Of a DNA stretch of 44,824 bases, positions 34,688-43,378 are shown piece by piece (positions within the stretch are counted from its first letter, which is position 1; the number at the start of each line of letters is the position of its first letter). A model generated the notes under the pieces. The model worked only from the letters and a program-made list of their open reading frames with translations. It was not told the DNA's origin and did not search any database. Both the position numbers and the translations under genes were made by a program. The DNA lies in contig NZ_KB904447.1 of NCBI RefSeq assembly GCF_000380065.1, forward strand, positions 1 through 44,824, read 5' to 3'. Source of the stretch: Streptococcus massiliensis DSM 18628 (GTDB taxonomy: Bacteria > Bacillota > Bacilli > Lactobacillales > Streptococcaceae).

Positions 34688-35743
34688 TTATTTAGCAGGA
34701 ACAGTAATTGAACCGTCCAAGATAGCTTTTTTCGCTTCTGCAACTGCTTTAGCTGCATCTTTTGAAAGGTTTGTTTCCGCAAGGTCAACACCTTTATCTT
34801 TTAGACCATATGTCAAGTGTTCACCGCCAGGGAATTTCTTGTCTGCTAGTTTATTTGCCAAGTCTTTAACAGTTGCACCAACTTGTTTCAAAGTAGAAGC
34901 AAGTACAAAGTTTGAAGATTTACCATCTTTAGAAGTGTAGTTACCATCTTCTTTTTGGTCACGGTCTACACCGATAACCCAAACTTTATCAGCTTCGTTT
35001 TTAGTTTCATTTTGCGCTTTTGCTTCGTTGAAGACACCAGCTCCTGTACCACCAGCAGCTTGGAAGATAACGTCCGCACCAGCAGCATATTGAGCAGCAG
35101 CGATTGTCTTACCTTTATCAGGTTTGTCAAATGCAGCAGCATAGTCTACTTGTACCTTGATAGTTGGATCTACAGATTTGACACCAGCTTCAAATCCTTT
35201 TTCAAAACGAGTGATAACTTCACCTTCGATACCACCGATGAAACCAACTTGTTTCGTTTTAGTTGTTTTAGCAGCGGCTACACCTGCAAGGTAAGCGGCT
35301 TCGTTATCAGCAAAGGTTGCAGATACAACATTCTTTTGATCTTTAATCACATCGTCAATAATAACGTAGTTAAGATCTGAGTGATCTTTAGCTGCTGCTT
35401 CAACTGCGTTACGAAGGGCATAACCAATACCAAAAATTAGGTTATAATCGCTTGAAGCTGCTTGCTCAAGGTTGTTAGCATATTCAGACTCGTTGGTAGA
35501 TTGGAAGTAAGTGAAACCTTTATCTTTTGAAAGTCCCTTTTCTTTCCCCCATTCTTGAAGTCCTTCCCAAGCTGACTGGTTGAATGATTTGTCATCAACA
35601 CCGCCAACGTCTGTAACAATCGCAGGACGAACATCTGATTTTGAAGCTGTATTATCAGACTTCTTTGAGCGATTTCCACATGCAGCAAGTCCGAGTGCTG
35701 CGACAGTTACTAGACCAAGACCTAGCCATTGTTTTTTGTTCAT
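34688..35743 (-). CDS. bmpA: BmpA/Med-family nucleoside-binding lipoprotein
   Basis: A 351-residue substrate-binding lipoprotein. The lipobox is LAAC with Cys22. The fold is the periplasmic-binding type I of the Bmp/PnrA family (VTDVGGVDDKSFNQSAWEGL near the start, QAAGGTGAGVFNEA in the middle). It binds purine or pyrimidine nucleosides for the importer encoded downstream. Codon use is biased to frequent codons, suggesting high expression. AGGAGG lies about 7 nt before the ATG. It has its own terminator although its transporter partners lie beyond deoC and cdd. Confidence 0.95.
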   Translation of the reverse strand: MNKKQWLGLGLVTVAALGLAACGNRSKKSDNTASKSDVRPAIVTDVGGVDDKSFNQSAWEGLQEWGKEKGLSKDKGFTYFQSTNESEYANNLEQAASSDYNLIFGIGYALRNAVEAAAKDHSDLNYVIIDDVIKDQKNVVSATFADNEAAYLAGVAAAKTTKTKQVGFIGGIEGEVITRFEKGFEAGVKSVDPTIKVQVDYAAAFDKPDKGKTIAAAQYAAGADVIFQAAGGTGAGVFNEAKAQNETKNEADKVWVIGVDRDQKEDGNYTSKDGKSSNFVLASTLKQVGATVKDLANKLADKKFPGGEHLTYGLKDKGVDLAETNLSKDAAKAVAEAKKAILDGSITVPAK

Positions 35744-35844
35744 TGCTGAACCTCCTAAAAATTTTGCAACAAAGTTGCGAGTTTAAAGATTGTGATAGGA
35801 TAAAGACGAATATAATTTTGAGAATATGTATTCTTTCCAATCAA

Positions 35845-35873
35845 ATTATACAGAACTAGAAAAAGTGTTTCTA
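35845..35873 (-). promoter_or_regulatory. Probable bmpA promoter
   Basis: On the minus strand a perfect TATAAT (35845-35850) has a poor -35 (TAGAAA) at 17 bp. The leader of about 95 nt contains a small hairpin (GCAAC-TTT-GTTGC, near 35764-35776) just before the ribosome site. Confidence 0.45.
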
Positions 35874-35895
35874 TTTGTTCGTATTTAAAGTGTTT

Positions 35896-37173
35896 TCAAG
35901 AAATAATCTCTAAAATTTCTTTCGTTTTTTTCCGCTCATTACTTATTTTAACATTTTTTTTGAATTCTGTAACTAGTTCTTGTGAAATTTTTTGATTGGC
36001 ATAAATTTTTGACAAAACTTGCCCAGCGGTTACTTTTTCACCGACTTTTTTCTCAAAAACAATTCCCGTTTCAAAATCCAAAACATCTGACTTCACAGCC
36101 CGTCCTGCACCCAGTCTCATGGCAAAGAGCCCGAATTCCATAGCTGGCAAGTCAGAAATATAGCCGTCCCCATCAGCCCGAACTTCCAGCACAAATTTTG
36201 CACTTGACGGGCGATAGAGGTCTTCCAAGTCTCCGCCTTGTGCTTCAACCATTTGCTCGAATTTTTTGAGAGCGGCGCCATTTTGCAAATGCTCGCGCAC
36301 CTGTTCTACCGTCTTATCCACATTTGCCAAACCCAGCATAATTTGCGCCAGCTGACAAATGAAATCGGTAATATCCTCACGCCCCTTGCCCTGCAAGATT
36401 TCCAAGGCTTCCAAGATTTCCAAGCGATTGCCAATGCTAGTGCCCAAAGGTTGGCTCATATCCGTAATAACGGCCGTCGTACGCCGCCCAACTGCCTTAC
36501 CAAGATCGACCATGGTTTGTGCCAGCACACGTGCATCATCAATATTCTTCATAAAAGCACCTTCACCGACCGTCACATCTAGTAGGATACTGTCAGCACC
36601 TGCGGCAATTTTCTTGCTCATGACAGAACTTGCGATGAGTGGAATCGTATCAACCGTCGCTGTCACATCACGCAGCGCATAAAGGAGCTTGTCCGCCTTG
36701 ACCAGCTGGTCAGATTGCCCGATAACGGACAGACCGATGTCCTGCACCTGCCGAATAAATTCCTCTTGACTACGTTCAATCTGAAATCCTTTAATAGACT
36801 CCAATTTGTCAAGAGTGCCTCCAGTATGCCCTAGCCCTCGCCCGCTCATCTTGGCAACTGGCACACTAAAACTCGCCACCAGAGGCACCAAAATCAAAGT
36901 CACCTTATCGCCCACACCGCCAGTCGAATGCTTATCTACCTTGATACCAGAAATGGCTGACAAATCTATCTCTTGCCCCGTCCCTACCATAGTCATGGTC
37001 AAGTCAGAAATTTCCCGCGTTGTCATGCCCTTAAAATAAATGGCCATGGCAAAAGCCGACATCTGATAATCCGGCACTGTTCCTGCCACATAACCCTCAA
37101 TCAGCCACTCGATTTCTTCACGAGTCAATTCCAATCCGTCCCGTTTTTTCTGAATAATATCAACTGCACGCAT
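35896..37173 (-). CDS. pdp: Pyrimidine-nucleoside phosphorylase
   Basis: A 425-residue enzyme that splits thymidine, uridine and deoxyuridine with phosphate into base and (deoxy)ribose-1-phosphate. The family signature KMSGRGLGHTGGTLDKLES is present, as is DKHSTGGVGDK for phosphate and K+ binding. The length suits the Pdp (Firmicute) type. Its ATG overlaps the stop of the upstream methyltransferase by 1 bp (TAATG), so translation is coupled. Its products lead to DeoC after phosphopentomutase, which is not in this window. Confidence 0.95.
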   Translation of the reverse strand: MRAVDIIQKKRDGLELTREEIEWLIEGYVAGTVPDYQMSAFAMAIYFKGMTTREISDLTMTMVGTGQEIDLSAISGIKVDKHSTGGVGDKVTLILVPLVASFSVPVAKMSGRGLGHTGGTLDKLESIKGFQIERSQEEFIRQVQDIGLSVIGQSDQLVKADKLLYALRDVTATVDTIPLIASSVMSKKIAAGADSILLDVTVGEGAFMKNIDDARVLAQTMVDLGKAVGRRTTAVITDMSQPLGTSIGNRLEILEALEILQGKGREDITDFICQLAQIMLGLANVDKTVEQVREHLQNGAALKKFEQMVEAQGGDLEDLYRPSSAKFVLEVRADGDGYISDLPAMEFGLFAMRLGAGRAVKSDVLDFETGIVFEKKVGEKVTAGQVLSKIYANQKISQELVTEFKKNVKISNERKKTKEILEIIS

Positions 37174-37760
37174 TATTTCTCACTCCTCAAGATATAATAT
37201 CCCTTGTCTTTCTTGATAATTTGGCAATTTCCAAACACTTCTTCCATTTTTGCCTTGGCGCTTGGTGCGCCCTGCTTTTTCTGAATGACAATGGTCAAAT
37301 CGCCACCGTCCAGCAAATGTTCGTAACTTCCAGCAATAACCTGATGAACCACTTGCTTGCCCGCTCGAATGGGCGGATTGCTGATGATATGGTGGAACTG
37401 CCCGTCAACTTCTGCATAGATATTCGACTGAAAAATAGCCGCTTCTACTCCATTCAAATCAGCATTTTTCTGCGCCAAATCCAGTGCCCGCTGGTTAATA
37501 TCAACTAGCGTTGCCACAACACTCTGAGCCTTTACCAAGCTCAAACCCAGCGCTCCATAACCGCACCCCACATCCAGAAGACTTTCTCCCGCCTCAAAAT
37601 CAAGGCAATTCAGCAAGACCTGACTACCATAATCAACCATTTTTTTACTAAACACACCTGCATCGGTTAAAAAAGTCATCTTTTGCCCCAAAAGATTGAC
37701 TTTCAACTGATGGATATCGTGTTCTGCATCTGGATTTTCTGCGAAATACATTTTATTCAT
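37173..37760 (-). CDS. Class I SAM-dependent methyltransferase, RsmC/YbxB-like
   Basis: A 195-residue Rossmann methyltransferase. The SAM-binding motif is DVGCGYGALGL (about 63-73), followed by VDIN and the catalytic motif NPPIR (about 128-132), typical of N2-guanine rRNA methyltransferases of the RsmC type but without their N-terminal duplicate domain. Start at the ATG 37760 (MNKMYFAEN); no Shine-Dalgarno sequence is visible, and the -10 places transcription start about at this ATG, so the mRNA may be leaderless. A second ATG is three codons on. Coupled to pdp. Confidence 0.9.
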   Translation of the reverse strand: MNKMYFAENPDAEHDIHQLKVNLLGQKMTFLTDAGVFSKKMVDYGSQVLLNCLDFEAGESLLDVGCGYGALGLSLVKAQSVVATLVDINQRALDLAQKNADLNGVEAAIFQSNIYAEVDGQFHHIISNPPIRAGKQVVHQVIAGSYEHLLDGGDLTIVIQKKQGAPSAKAKMEEVFGNCQIIKKDKGYYILRSEK

Positions 37761-37766
37761 AAAATT

Positions 37767-37796
37767 ATTCTATCATATTCCTCTAGCTTTTGTAAA
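37767..37796 (-). promoter_or_regulatory. Promoter of methyltransferase-pdp
   Basis: On the minus strand TTTACA (37791-37796) and TAGAAT (37767-37772) are 18 bp apart. The expected start point is at or next to the ATG at 37760. Confidence 0.6.
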
Positions 37797-37800
37797 TCGT

Positions 37801-37829
37801 TTACATTCCCTCAACAGATATGATATACT
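37801..37829 (+). promoter_or_regulatory. coaA promoter
   Basis: TTACAT (37801-37806) and TATACT (37824-37829) are 17 bp apart, back to back with the methyltransferase promoter. Confidence 0.75.
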
Positions 37830-37852
37830 AGTTATTTAGACAGGAGATTGAA

Positions 37853-38773
37853 ATGACCAACGAATTTATTCATTTTGACAAAATTAGCCGCGAGACCTGG
37901 CAAAATCTACATCGAAAAAGTCGGGCACCTCTCAGTGCAGAAGAGCTGAATTCTATCAAGAGTTTCAACGACCAAATCAATTTGCAGGACGTTGTGGATG
38001 TCTATCTGCCCTTGACTCACCTCATTCAGATTTACAAGCGTGCCAAGGAAGATTTGGCTTTTTCCAAGGGGATTTTCCTGCAAAAAAACCTGAAAAAACA
38101 GCCCTTCATCATCGGGATTTCAGGGAGTGTGGCAGTCGGTAAATCAACGACTAGCCGGCTCTTGCAAATTCTCCTTTCACGGACTTTTGACAATGCCAAG
38201 GTGGAGCTAGTCACAACTGACGGTTTTCTTTATCCTAATGCGATTTTAGAGGAGCGAAATTTGCTCAACCGCAAAGGTTTTCCTGAAAGCTACAATATGG
38301 AGCTTTTGCTCGACTTTCTAGATCATTTAAAAAATGGGCAGAGCTATCAAATCCCTGTCTATTCTCATGAAATTTACGATATTGTTTCTCATGAAAAGCA
38401 GGATATTGAAGCGGCCGACTTTGTCATTGTCGAGGGAATCAATGTCTTTCAAAACCCACAAAATGAACACCTCTATATGACTGATTTTTTTGATTTTTCC
38501 ATTTATGTTGATGCAGAGGTAGAAAATATTGAAAAGTGGTACTTAGAGCGTTTCATGAAGTTGTTGGATTTGGCTAAAAACGACAGTAACAACTTCTATC
38601 ATCGCTTCACTAAACAAAATGAAGAGGAAGTTATCGCCTTTGCTAAGAATATCTGGAAAACAATCAATCTGGTAAACTTAACTGACTATATCAAACCGAC
38701 TCGAAACCGAGCTGAAATGATTTTGCACAAGTCAGAAAATCACGAAATCGATGAAATTTATCTAAAAAAATAA
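37853..38773 (+). CDS. coaA: Type I pantothenate kinase
   Basis: A 306-residue P-loop kinase that phosphorylates pantothenate, the first step of coenzyme A synthesis. The ATP site is GSVAVGKST (91-99), and the substrate-binding region includes TTDGFLYPN and RKGFPESYN. The length is normal for bacterial type I. AGGAG precedes the ATG. Followed by rpsT with its own promoter; the coaA-rpsT order is conserved in streptococci. Confidence 0.96.
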   Translation: MTNEFIHFDKISRETWQNLHRKSRAPLSAEELNSIKSFNDQINLQDVVDVYLPLTHLIQIYKRAKEDLAFSKGIFLQKNLKKQPFIIGISGSVAVGKSTTSRLLQILLSRTFDNAKVELVTTDGFLYPNAILEERNLLNRKGFPESYNMELLLDFLDHLKNGQSYQIPVYSHEIYDIVSHEKQDIEAADFVIVEGINVFQNPQNEHLYMTDFFDFSIYVDAEVENIEKWYLERFMKLLDLAKNDSNNFYHRFTKQNEEEVIAFAKNIWKTINLVNLTDYIKPTRNRAEMILHKSENHEIDEIYLKK

Positions 38774-38780
38774 TTTTAGC

Positions 38781-38809
38781 TTGTCAAACACGATATTTTC
38801 AAGTATAAT
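38781..38809 (+). promoter_or_regulatory. rpsT promoter
   Basis: TTGTCA (38781-38786) and a perfect TATAAT (38804-38809) at 17-bp spacing, a strong promoter as expected for a ribosomal protein gene. Confidence 0.88.
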
Positions 38810-38841
38810 GAGATAGTTAGTATTAAATGGAGGTGAGAACT

Positions 38842-39078
38842 TTGGCAAATATTAAATCAGCTATCAAACGCGCTGAATTGAACGTTAAACAAAACGAAAA
38901 AAACTCAGCACAAAAATCAGCTATGCGTACTGCAATTAAAGCATTTGAAACAAACCCAACTGAAGAGTTGTTCCGCGCTGCAAGCTCAGCAATCGACAAA
39001 GCAGAAACTAAAGGTTTGATTCACAAAAACAAAGCAAGTCGTGATAAAGCACGTCTTTCAGCAAAACTTGCAAAATAA
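38842..39078 (+). CDS. rpsT: 30S ribosomal protein S20
   Basis: A 78-residue basic helical protein ([20 protein letters not shown] after the initiator) that binds the 5' domain and helix 44 of 16S rRNA. The start is the TTG at 38842: GGAGG lies 8 nt upstream, and the mature family sequence begins ANIKSAIKR. An ATG five codons earlier overlaps the ribosome site itself and is unlikely to be used. The terminator starts at the stop codon. Confidence 0.96.
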   Translation: MANIKSAIKRAELNVKQNEKNSAQKSAMRTAIKAFETNPTEELFRAASSAIDKAETKGLIHKNKASRDKARLSAKLAK

Positions 39079-39097
39079 GCTCTAACGAGCTTTTTTT
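39077..39097 (+). terminator. rpsT terminator
   Basis: AAGCTC-TAAC-GAGCTT hairpin followed by a T run; its first arm begins in the rpsT stop codon. Confidence 0.85.
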
Positions 39098-39124
39098 CTT
39101 GCTCTAAATAAGGAGAAGTTTTTT

Positions 39125-39634
39125 ATGAAAATCGTTATTATTGGCTACTCTGGTTCGGGCAAATCAACATTAGCAAAAAAACTTGCTCAGCACTACTCCA
39201 TTCCTAAACTTCATTTAGATACTTTGCAATTTAAAGCGAACTGGGAAGTCAGTGAACGCGAAGATATGAAGAATAAGGTTGGCGATTTTTTAAGTGAAAA
39301 CAATCATTGGGTTATTGACGGTAATTATTCTTGGTGTCATTATGAAAAGCGCTTGGAGCAAGCCGACTTGATTATCTTTATGAACTTCAATCGTTGGAAT
39401 TCCCTCTATCGCGTAACCAAGCGCTATTTAAAAAATCGTGGAAAAGTTCGTGAAGATATGGCAGCAGATTGCCCTGAAAAACTGGATTGGGAGTTTATTC
39501 GTTGGGTTTTAAGAGACGGACGAAAGAAAACTGCTCGTGAGCGCTATACAAAAATTCAACGAACATATCCGAACAAGTTTATCATCTTGAAAAATCAGCA
39601 AGAGATTGATCGCTTTCTCAGCCAGCTTATTTGA
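39125..39634 (+). CDS. P-loop kinase-like protein (annotated as DNA topology modulation / FlaR family)
   Basis: A 169-residue adenylate-kinase-like P-loop protein. Walker A is GYSGSGKST (7-15), followed by HLDTLQF and VIDGNYS, typical of the small ATPases named FlaR-like or topology modulation proteins. The true substrate is unknown and the name rests on old annotation. AAGGAG lies upstream of the ATG. It starts 47 bp after the rpsT stop and may be read by leakage through the rpsT terminator, since no separate promoter is obvious. Confidence 0.85.
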   Translation: MKIVIIGYSGSGKSTLAKKLAQHYSIPKLHLDTLQFKANWEVSEREDMKNKVGDFLSENNHWVIDGNYSWCHYEKRLEQADLIIFMNFNRWNSLYRVTKRYLKNRGKVREDMAADCPEKLDWEFIRWVLRDGRKKTARERYTKIQRTYPNKFIILKNQQEIDRFLSQLI

Positions 39635-39645
39635 CATTAATTTAC

Positions 39646-39682
39646 GCAAACGTTTGCAAAACACTTCCTTTTTTGATAAAAT
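39646..39682 (+). promoter_or_regulatory. Alpha-amylase promoter with overlapping cre box
   Basis: The palindrome GCAAACGTTTGC (39646-39657) fits a catabolite-responsive element for CcpA. The -35 TTGCAA (39654-39659) overlaps it and lies 17 bp from TAAAAT (39677-39682). CcpA binding would block polymerase, so glucose repression is expected. Confidence 0.82.
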
Positions 39683-39715
39683 GAAAATCATCAATTTTTG
39701 AAGGAAAACTTTTCT

Positions 39716-41179
39716 ATGGAAAATCAAACTTTATTTCAAGCCTTTGAATGGTATTTGCCTGATGACGGTCAGCATTGGAATCGCTTGGCTCAGGCTGCTC
39801 CTGATTTGGCAGCCAAGGGCATTCGTAAAATCTGGTTGCCACCTGCCTTCAAAGCGACTGGCAGCAACGATGTCGGCTACGGCGTTTACGATTTGTTTGA
39901 CTTGGGCGAATTTGACCAAAAAGGAACAATCCGTACCAAATACGGCACCAAGGACGAATACCTCCAGGCTATCGCTGCGCTCAAAGAAAATGGTATCGAG
40001 CCCATTGCCGATGTCGTTTTAAATCATAAGGCAGCCGCAGATTACACCGAAACCTTTACAGTTGTCGAGGTAGCCGCAGACGACCGAACGCAGGTGCTTT
40101 CCGAGCCTTTTGAGATTGAGGGCTGGACCCATTTTACCTTTGAGGGACGCAAAAAAGCCTACAACGACTTTGACTGGCACTGGTACCACTTCACCGGCAC
40201 CGACTACGACGCCAGGAGCCAAAAGTCTGGTATTTACCTCATTCAGGGGGACAATAAAGGCTGGGCAAATGAAGATTTAGTTGATACCGAAAATAAAAAC
40301 TACGACTATCTCATGTATGCCGACCTTGATTTCAAGCACCCCGAGGTCGTTCAAAATATCTACGATTGGGCGGCTTGGTTTGTGGAAATGACTGGCATTC
40401 ATGGTTTCAGACTGGACGCGGTCAAGCACATCGATTCTTTCTTTATGAAAAATTTTATCCGTGATATGACCGAGAAATACGGCGACAATTTTTATGTTTT
40501 CGGAGAATTTTGGAATGGCGAAGAAGCTGCCAACGATAATTATTTGGACAAGACAGACTATCTCTTTGACCTAGTTGATGTTAAGCTCCATCAGAATTTC
40601 TTTGACGCTGGAAAAGCTGGTGCGGATTATGACTTGCGGACGATATTTGACGGGACCTTAGCCAAAAATCATCCCGAAGCTGCAGTCACTTTCGTGGACA
40701 ACCATGACACCCAGCGTGGGCAAGCATTGGAATCCACCGTTGAAGAATGGTTCAAACCTGCTGCCTACGCCCTCATCCTGCTGAGAGAAGCTGGGTTGCC
40801 TTGCGTTTTTTACGGCGACTACTATGGCATCAAGGGCGAACACGCCCAAGAAAGTTTTGCTCAGATTTTGGACAAACTGCTGGAAATTCGCCTGAACTTG
40901 GCCTACGGTGAAGAGACTGATTATCTAGACGACCCCAACTGTATCGGCTGGACGCGTCTTGGGCAAGAAAATGCTCAACCAATCGCAGTTATTCTCAGCA
41001 ATCATTCCGCTAGAAGCAAGCGCATGTTTGTCGGTGAAAATTGGGCTGGGCAAGAGTTCTCTGATTACTTGGGCAACCGCTCTGATACCGTCAGCATCGA
41101 GCCAGACGGCTGGGCTGATTTCCCTGTAAATGAAGCCTCTGTCAGCGTTTGGTCACTCAAAGAAAGAACTTCTCCTTAA
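39716..41179 (+). CDS. Cytoplasmic alpha-amylase (GH13)
   Basis: A 487-residue GH13 enzyme without signal peptide, so it acts on internal maltodextrins or glycogen. Catalytic residues are Asp234 (FRLDAVKHI), Glu264 (FGEFWN) and Asp331 (VDNHDT). The (beta/alpha)8 barrel carries domain B after NHKAAAD, and a C-terminal beta domain follows from about residue 400. ATG at 39716 (MENQTLFQAFEWYLP) with AAGGA upstream; a TTG six codons earlier is less likely. A cre box overlaps the promoter. Monocistronic. Confidence 0.95.
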   Translation: MENQTLFQAFEWYLPDDGQHWNRLAQAAPDLAAKGIRKIWLPPAFKATGSNDVGYGVYDLFDLGEFDQKGTIRTKYGTKDEYLQAIAALKENGIEPIADVVLNHKAAADYTETFTVVEVAADDRTQVLSEPFEIEGWTHFTFEGRKKAYNDFDWHWYHFTGTDYDARSQKSGIYLIQGDNKGWANEDLVDTENKNYDYLMYADLDFKHPEVVQNIYDWAAWFVEMTGIHGFRLDAVKHIDSFFMKNFIRDMTEKYGDNFYVFGEFWNGEEAANDNYLDKTDYLFDLVDVKLHQNFFDAGKAGADYDLRTIFDGTLAKNHPEAAVTFVDNHDTQRGQALESTVEEWFKPAAYALILLREAGLPCVFYGDYYGIKGEHAQESFAQILDKLLEIRLNLAYGEETDYLDDPNCIGWTRLGQENAQPIAVILSNHSARSKRMFVGENWAGQEFSDYLGNRSDTVSIEPDGWADFPVNEASVSVWSLKERTSP

Positions 41180-41279
41180 GGAGAAGTTCTTTTTTGTAGA
41201 TATTCTTGAACAAAAGATTAAACAAGTGCCAAGCGTAAGTCAGCTCGATAGTCCCCGCGCCGTAAATCAATACTTTCAT
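41157..41279 (-). pseudogene. Remnant of a Rossmann-fold (ketopantoate-reductase-like) gene after ciaH
   Basis: A 40-codon minus-strand frame begins [20 protein letters not shown], a dinucleotide-binding start like that of PanE/ApbA proteins (GxGxxG with the last Gly changed to Glu). It then runs into the amylase terminator and ends. Its ATG overlaps the ciaH stop as ATGA, the arrangement of a translation-coupled third gene of the ciaRH operon. I read it as the 5' stub of a deleted gene. The similarity covers only about 20 residues, so the family name is tentative. Confidence 0.55.
41163..41195. terminator. Terminator after alpha-amylase (perfect palindrome)
   Basis: AAAGAACTTCTCCTT pairs perfectly with AAGGAGAAGTTCTTT and ends in a T run on the plus strand. 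It overlaps the last codons of the amylase gene and may also stop ciaRH transcripts coming from the other side. Confidence 0.9.
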
Positions 41280-42619
41280 TTGTTATTTTTTTTCTTGTTA
41301 TTTTTACTATCTGTCTTTATCGAAACCTTAACCTCAAAAATCGTCCCCTTTGGTCGATTGTCCTTGACCGTAATCGTCCCCTTAAGAGCGTCAGCGATTT
41401 GTTTGGCAAGAGATAAACCAAGTCCGAAACCACCTTTTTGCCGCGTCCGAGCCTTGTCTACCCGATAAAAGCGGTCGAAAATTTTCTTCTTATCCTCGGT
41501 ACGAATACCCGGTCCATTGTCAGCGACACTCATAAAGAGATAGCGGTCATTGGCAGTGACAACAAAGGAAATCTCCCCGTCATCGTCGGTGTATTTGACC
41601 GCATTATCAAAAAGAATGGTCATCAACTGCTTGAGCAAGGTGCTATCGGTCTTAATCACCTGCTGAATACGGCTCTCATAGCGGAAAATCTTCCCGTTTT
41701 CAGCCGCAATCATGGCATAATTGGCAAAAGTCGTCTCGAAAAAGAGTGGGTCAACCTCGGTAATCTCTGCCTTAATCCCGTCATCGCGCCGCGCCAAGTT
41801 CAAGAGATTGGTCGTCAGCATGCGCATGTTCCGCACTTCTTCCAAGCTAGAAGCAATATTTTCACTAGATTCTAAAATGGTCGCTTCTGGCTTTCTAAAC
41901 AACGTTTCCAAGCGATTTTGCAGCACCGCAAGAGGCGTCCGCAACTCATGACTAGCATTTTCCACAAAAGATTGTTGCTTTTGAATGCTTTCGATCAGTG
42001 GTTTCACACTGACGCGCGCTAAATAAAGGCTAGCAATAATCGAAATGAACCAAAAACTAACCATAACGACAGCGATAACCTGCTCATGATTTTGACTAGT
42101 CTGTTCAAGTTGGTTGATATTGACCATAATCGCTGCATACTGAATCCCTGAAATCGTATCCCCGCGGTCAATATCAAAAAAGTAAGCCCGATAATTTTCC
42201 TTGTGCCCATAAGGATTTTTCACTTGAATGGTTTTTATCTGATTCAGATATTTCTTTTCAAAATGGATCGTACTAGTATTTAAAAAAGAGTTTAAATTTG
42301 TTAACACTTCCCCTTTTTCGTCAAATAAAACCGCTTCTGTATTCGAGCTCAGATTGACATTTTCTGGTGGTTGATTATCATCTTCACGTTGTTTCACTTG
42401 GTCATAACCTGTAGTCCTCTCCAAGGCTAGACGTAATACAGCATTAGGACTTTGACTAAGCGAATGAAGATTATCATCAACTGTTTTATAAAGACTTGAA
42501 CGCATAATTTGAATAATAATCAAAGTCATCGCCGAGAAAATGAGTGTAAATACACCAAAGTAGCGGATGAAATATGAAAAATCATCCGCATACCATGTTT
42601 TTTTGAGTTTATTCAGCAT
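41276..42619 (-). CDS. ciaH: Sensor histidine kinase CiaH
   Basis: A 447-residue membrane kinase. Helices at about 20-40 and 180-202 enclose an extracytoplasmic sensor domain of about 140 residues. The phosphorylated His is His224 ([18 protein letters not shown]), followed by N box [12 protein letters not shown]1 ADNGPGI and G2 GFGLGLSL. It controls CiaR phosphorylation in response to cell-wall stress and affects competence and beta-lactam tolerance in pneumococcus. Overlaps ciaR by 11 bp. Confidence 0.96.
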   Translation of the reverse strand: MLNKLKKTWYADDFSYFIRYFGVFTLIFSAMTLIIIQIMRSSLYKTVDDNLHSLSQSPNAVLRLALERTTGYDQVKQREDDNQPPENVNLSSNTEAVLFDEKGEVLTNLNSFLNTSTIHFEKKYLNQIKTIQVKNPYGHKENYRAYFFDIDRGDTISGIQYAAIMVNINQLEQTSQNHEQVIAVVMVSFWFISIIASLYLARVSVKPLIESIQKQQSFVENASHELRTPLAVLQNRLETLFRKPEATILESSENIASSLEEVRNMRMLTTNLLNLARRDDGIKAEITEVDPLFFETTFANYAMIAAENGKIFRYESRIQQVIKTDSTLLKQLMTILFDNAVKYTDDDGEISFVVTANDRYLFMSVADNGPGIRTEDKKKIFDRFYRVDKARTRQKGGFGLGLSLAKQIADALKGTITVKDNRPKGTIFEVKVSIKTDSKNNKKKNNK

Positions 42620-43283
42620 CTTTTAGAATGTACCCCACACTACGCAATGTTTGTAAATTTTCAGCGAAATTTGTTCCCTTAAGTTTTTTACGAATTTTGG
42701 ACACGTAAACTTCGACAACAGAAATTGTTGTATCACTATCAAAGCCCCAAAGGCGGTCAAATATCTGTGTTTTGGGTAAAATGACATTTTGATTTTGTAA
42801 GAAGTAAACCAGCAAATCAAATTCTTTACCCAGAAGTTCTACTTCCTTACCATCAGCCAATGTTGAGTTGGTAGAAAGATTAACAGTTACATCACCATAA
42901 GATAAGCTATTTTCATTAAATTTACCAGAACGTTTGAGTAGGGCTTGAATCCGCATTTTCAATTCTTCTAGGTAGAAAGGTTTGGTTAGATAGTCATCTG
43001 CACCCAGTTCAAAGCCGTGTCCCTTATCATTCAGTGACTCTTTGGCTGTCATAATGAGAACAGGGGTTGTCACTCCTTTCTCGCGCAATTCTTTCAGTAA
43101 TTGAAAACCATCTTTTTCTGGCAACATCAGATCAAGCAAAATAAGATCATACACACCACTTTCTGCCTCATACAGTCCTTCTTCGCCATCAAAGACCTGC
43201 ATGACATCTGCAAAGTCATCTAAAAAATCAAATACTGAGTTTGATAGTCCGAGGTCATCTTCGACCAATAATATTTTAATCAT
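42609..43283 (-). CDS. ciaR: Response regulator CiaR
   Basis: A 224-residue OmpR/PhoB-type regulator almost identical in recall to pneumococcal CiaR. The phospho-acceptor is Asp51 ([12 protein letters not shown]); the C-terminal winged helix contains [20 protein letters not shown]. CiaR binds TTTAAG-N5-TTTAAG repeats and activates htrA and small csRNA genes. The ATG at 43283 ([12 protein letters not shown]) has GGAG 7 nt upstream; a longer in-frame start at 43334 is not supported. Confidence 0.97.
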   Translation of the reverse strand: MIKILLVEDDLGLSNSVFDFLDDFADVMQVFDGEEGLYEAESGVYDLILLDLMLPEKDGFQLLKELREKGVTTPVLIMTAKESLNDKGHGFELGADDYLTKPFYLEELKMRIQALLKRSGKFNENSLSYGDVTVNLSTNSTLADGKEVELLGKEFDLLVYFLQNQNVILPKTQIFDRLWGFDSDTTISVVEVYVSKIRKKLKGTNFAENLQTLRSVGYILKDAE

Positions 43284-43352
43284 TTGCTTGCTCCTTTTAT
43301 GGTTCTGTGAGTAGCTTAATGTGCCTTCCACCACTCAATCTATTCCTCACCT

Positions 43353-43361
43353 ATTATACCA
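43353..43361 (-). promoter_or_regulatory. ciaRH promoter (extended -10)
   Basis: On the minus strand TGGTATAAT is a perfect extended -10 about 70 bp before the ciaR start; no good -35 is seen. A single TTTAAG occurs at 43378-43383 but in the opposite direction. Confidence 0.65.
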
Positions 43362-43378
43362 CGATTGGAGCAAAACGT

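Noticed and set aside
34955-35380. 141-codon plus-strand frame opposite bmpA
   Set aside because: Ser/Phe/Cys-rich composition mirrors the biased codons of the highly expressed bmpA; no ribosome site and no recognisable motif.
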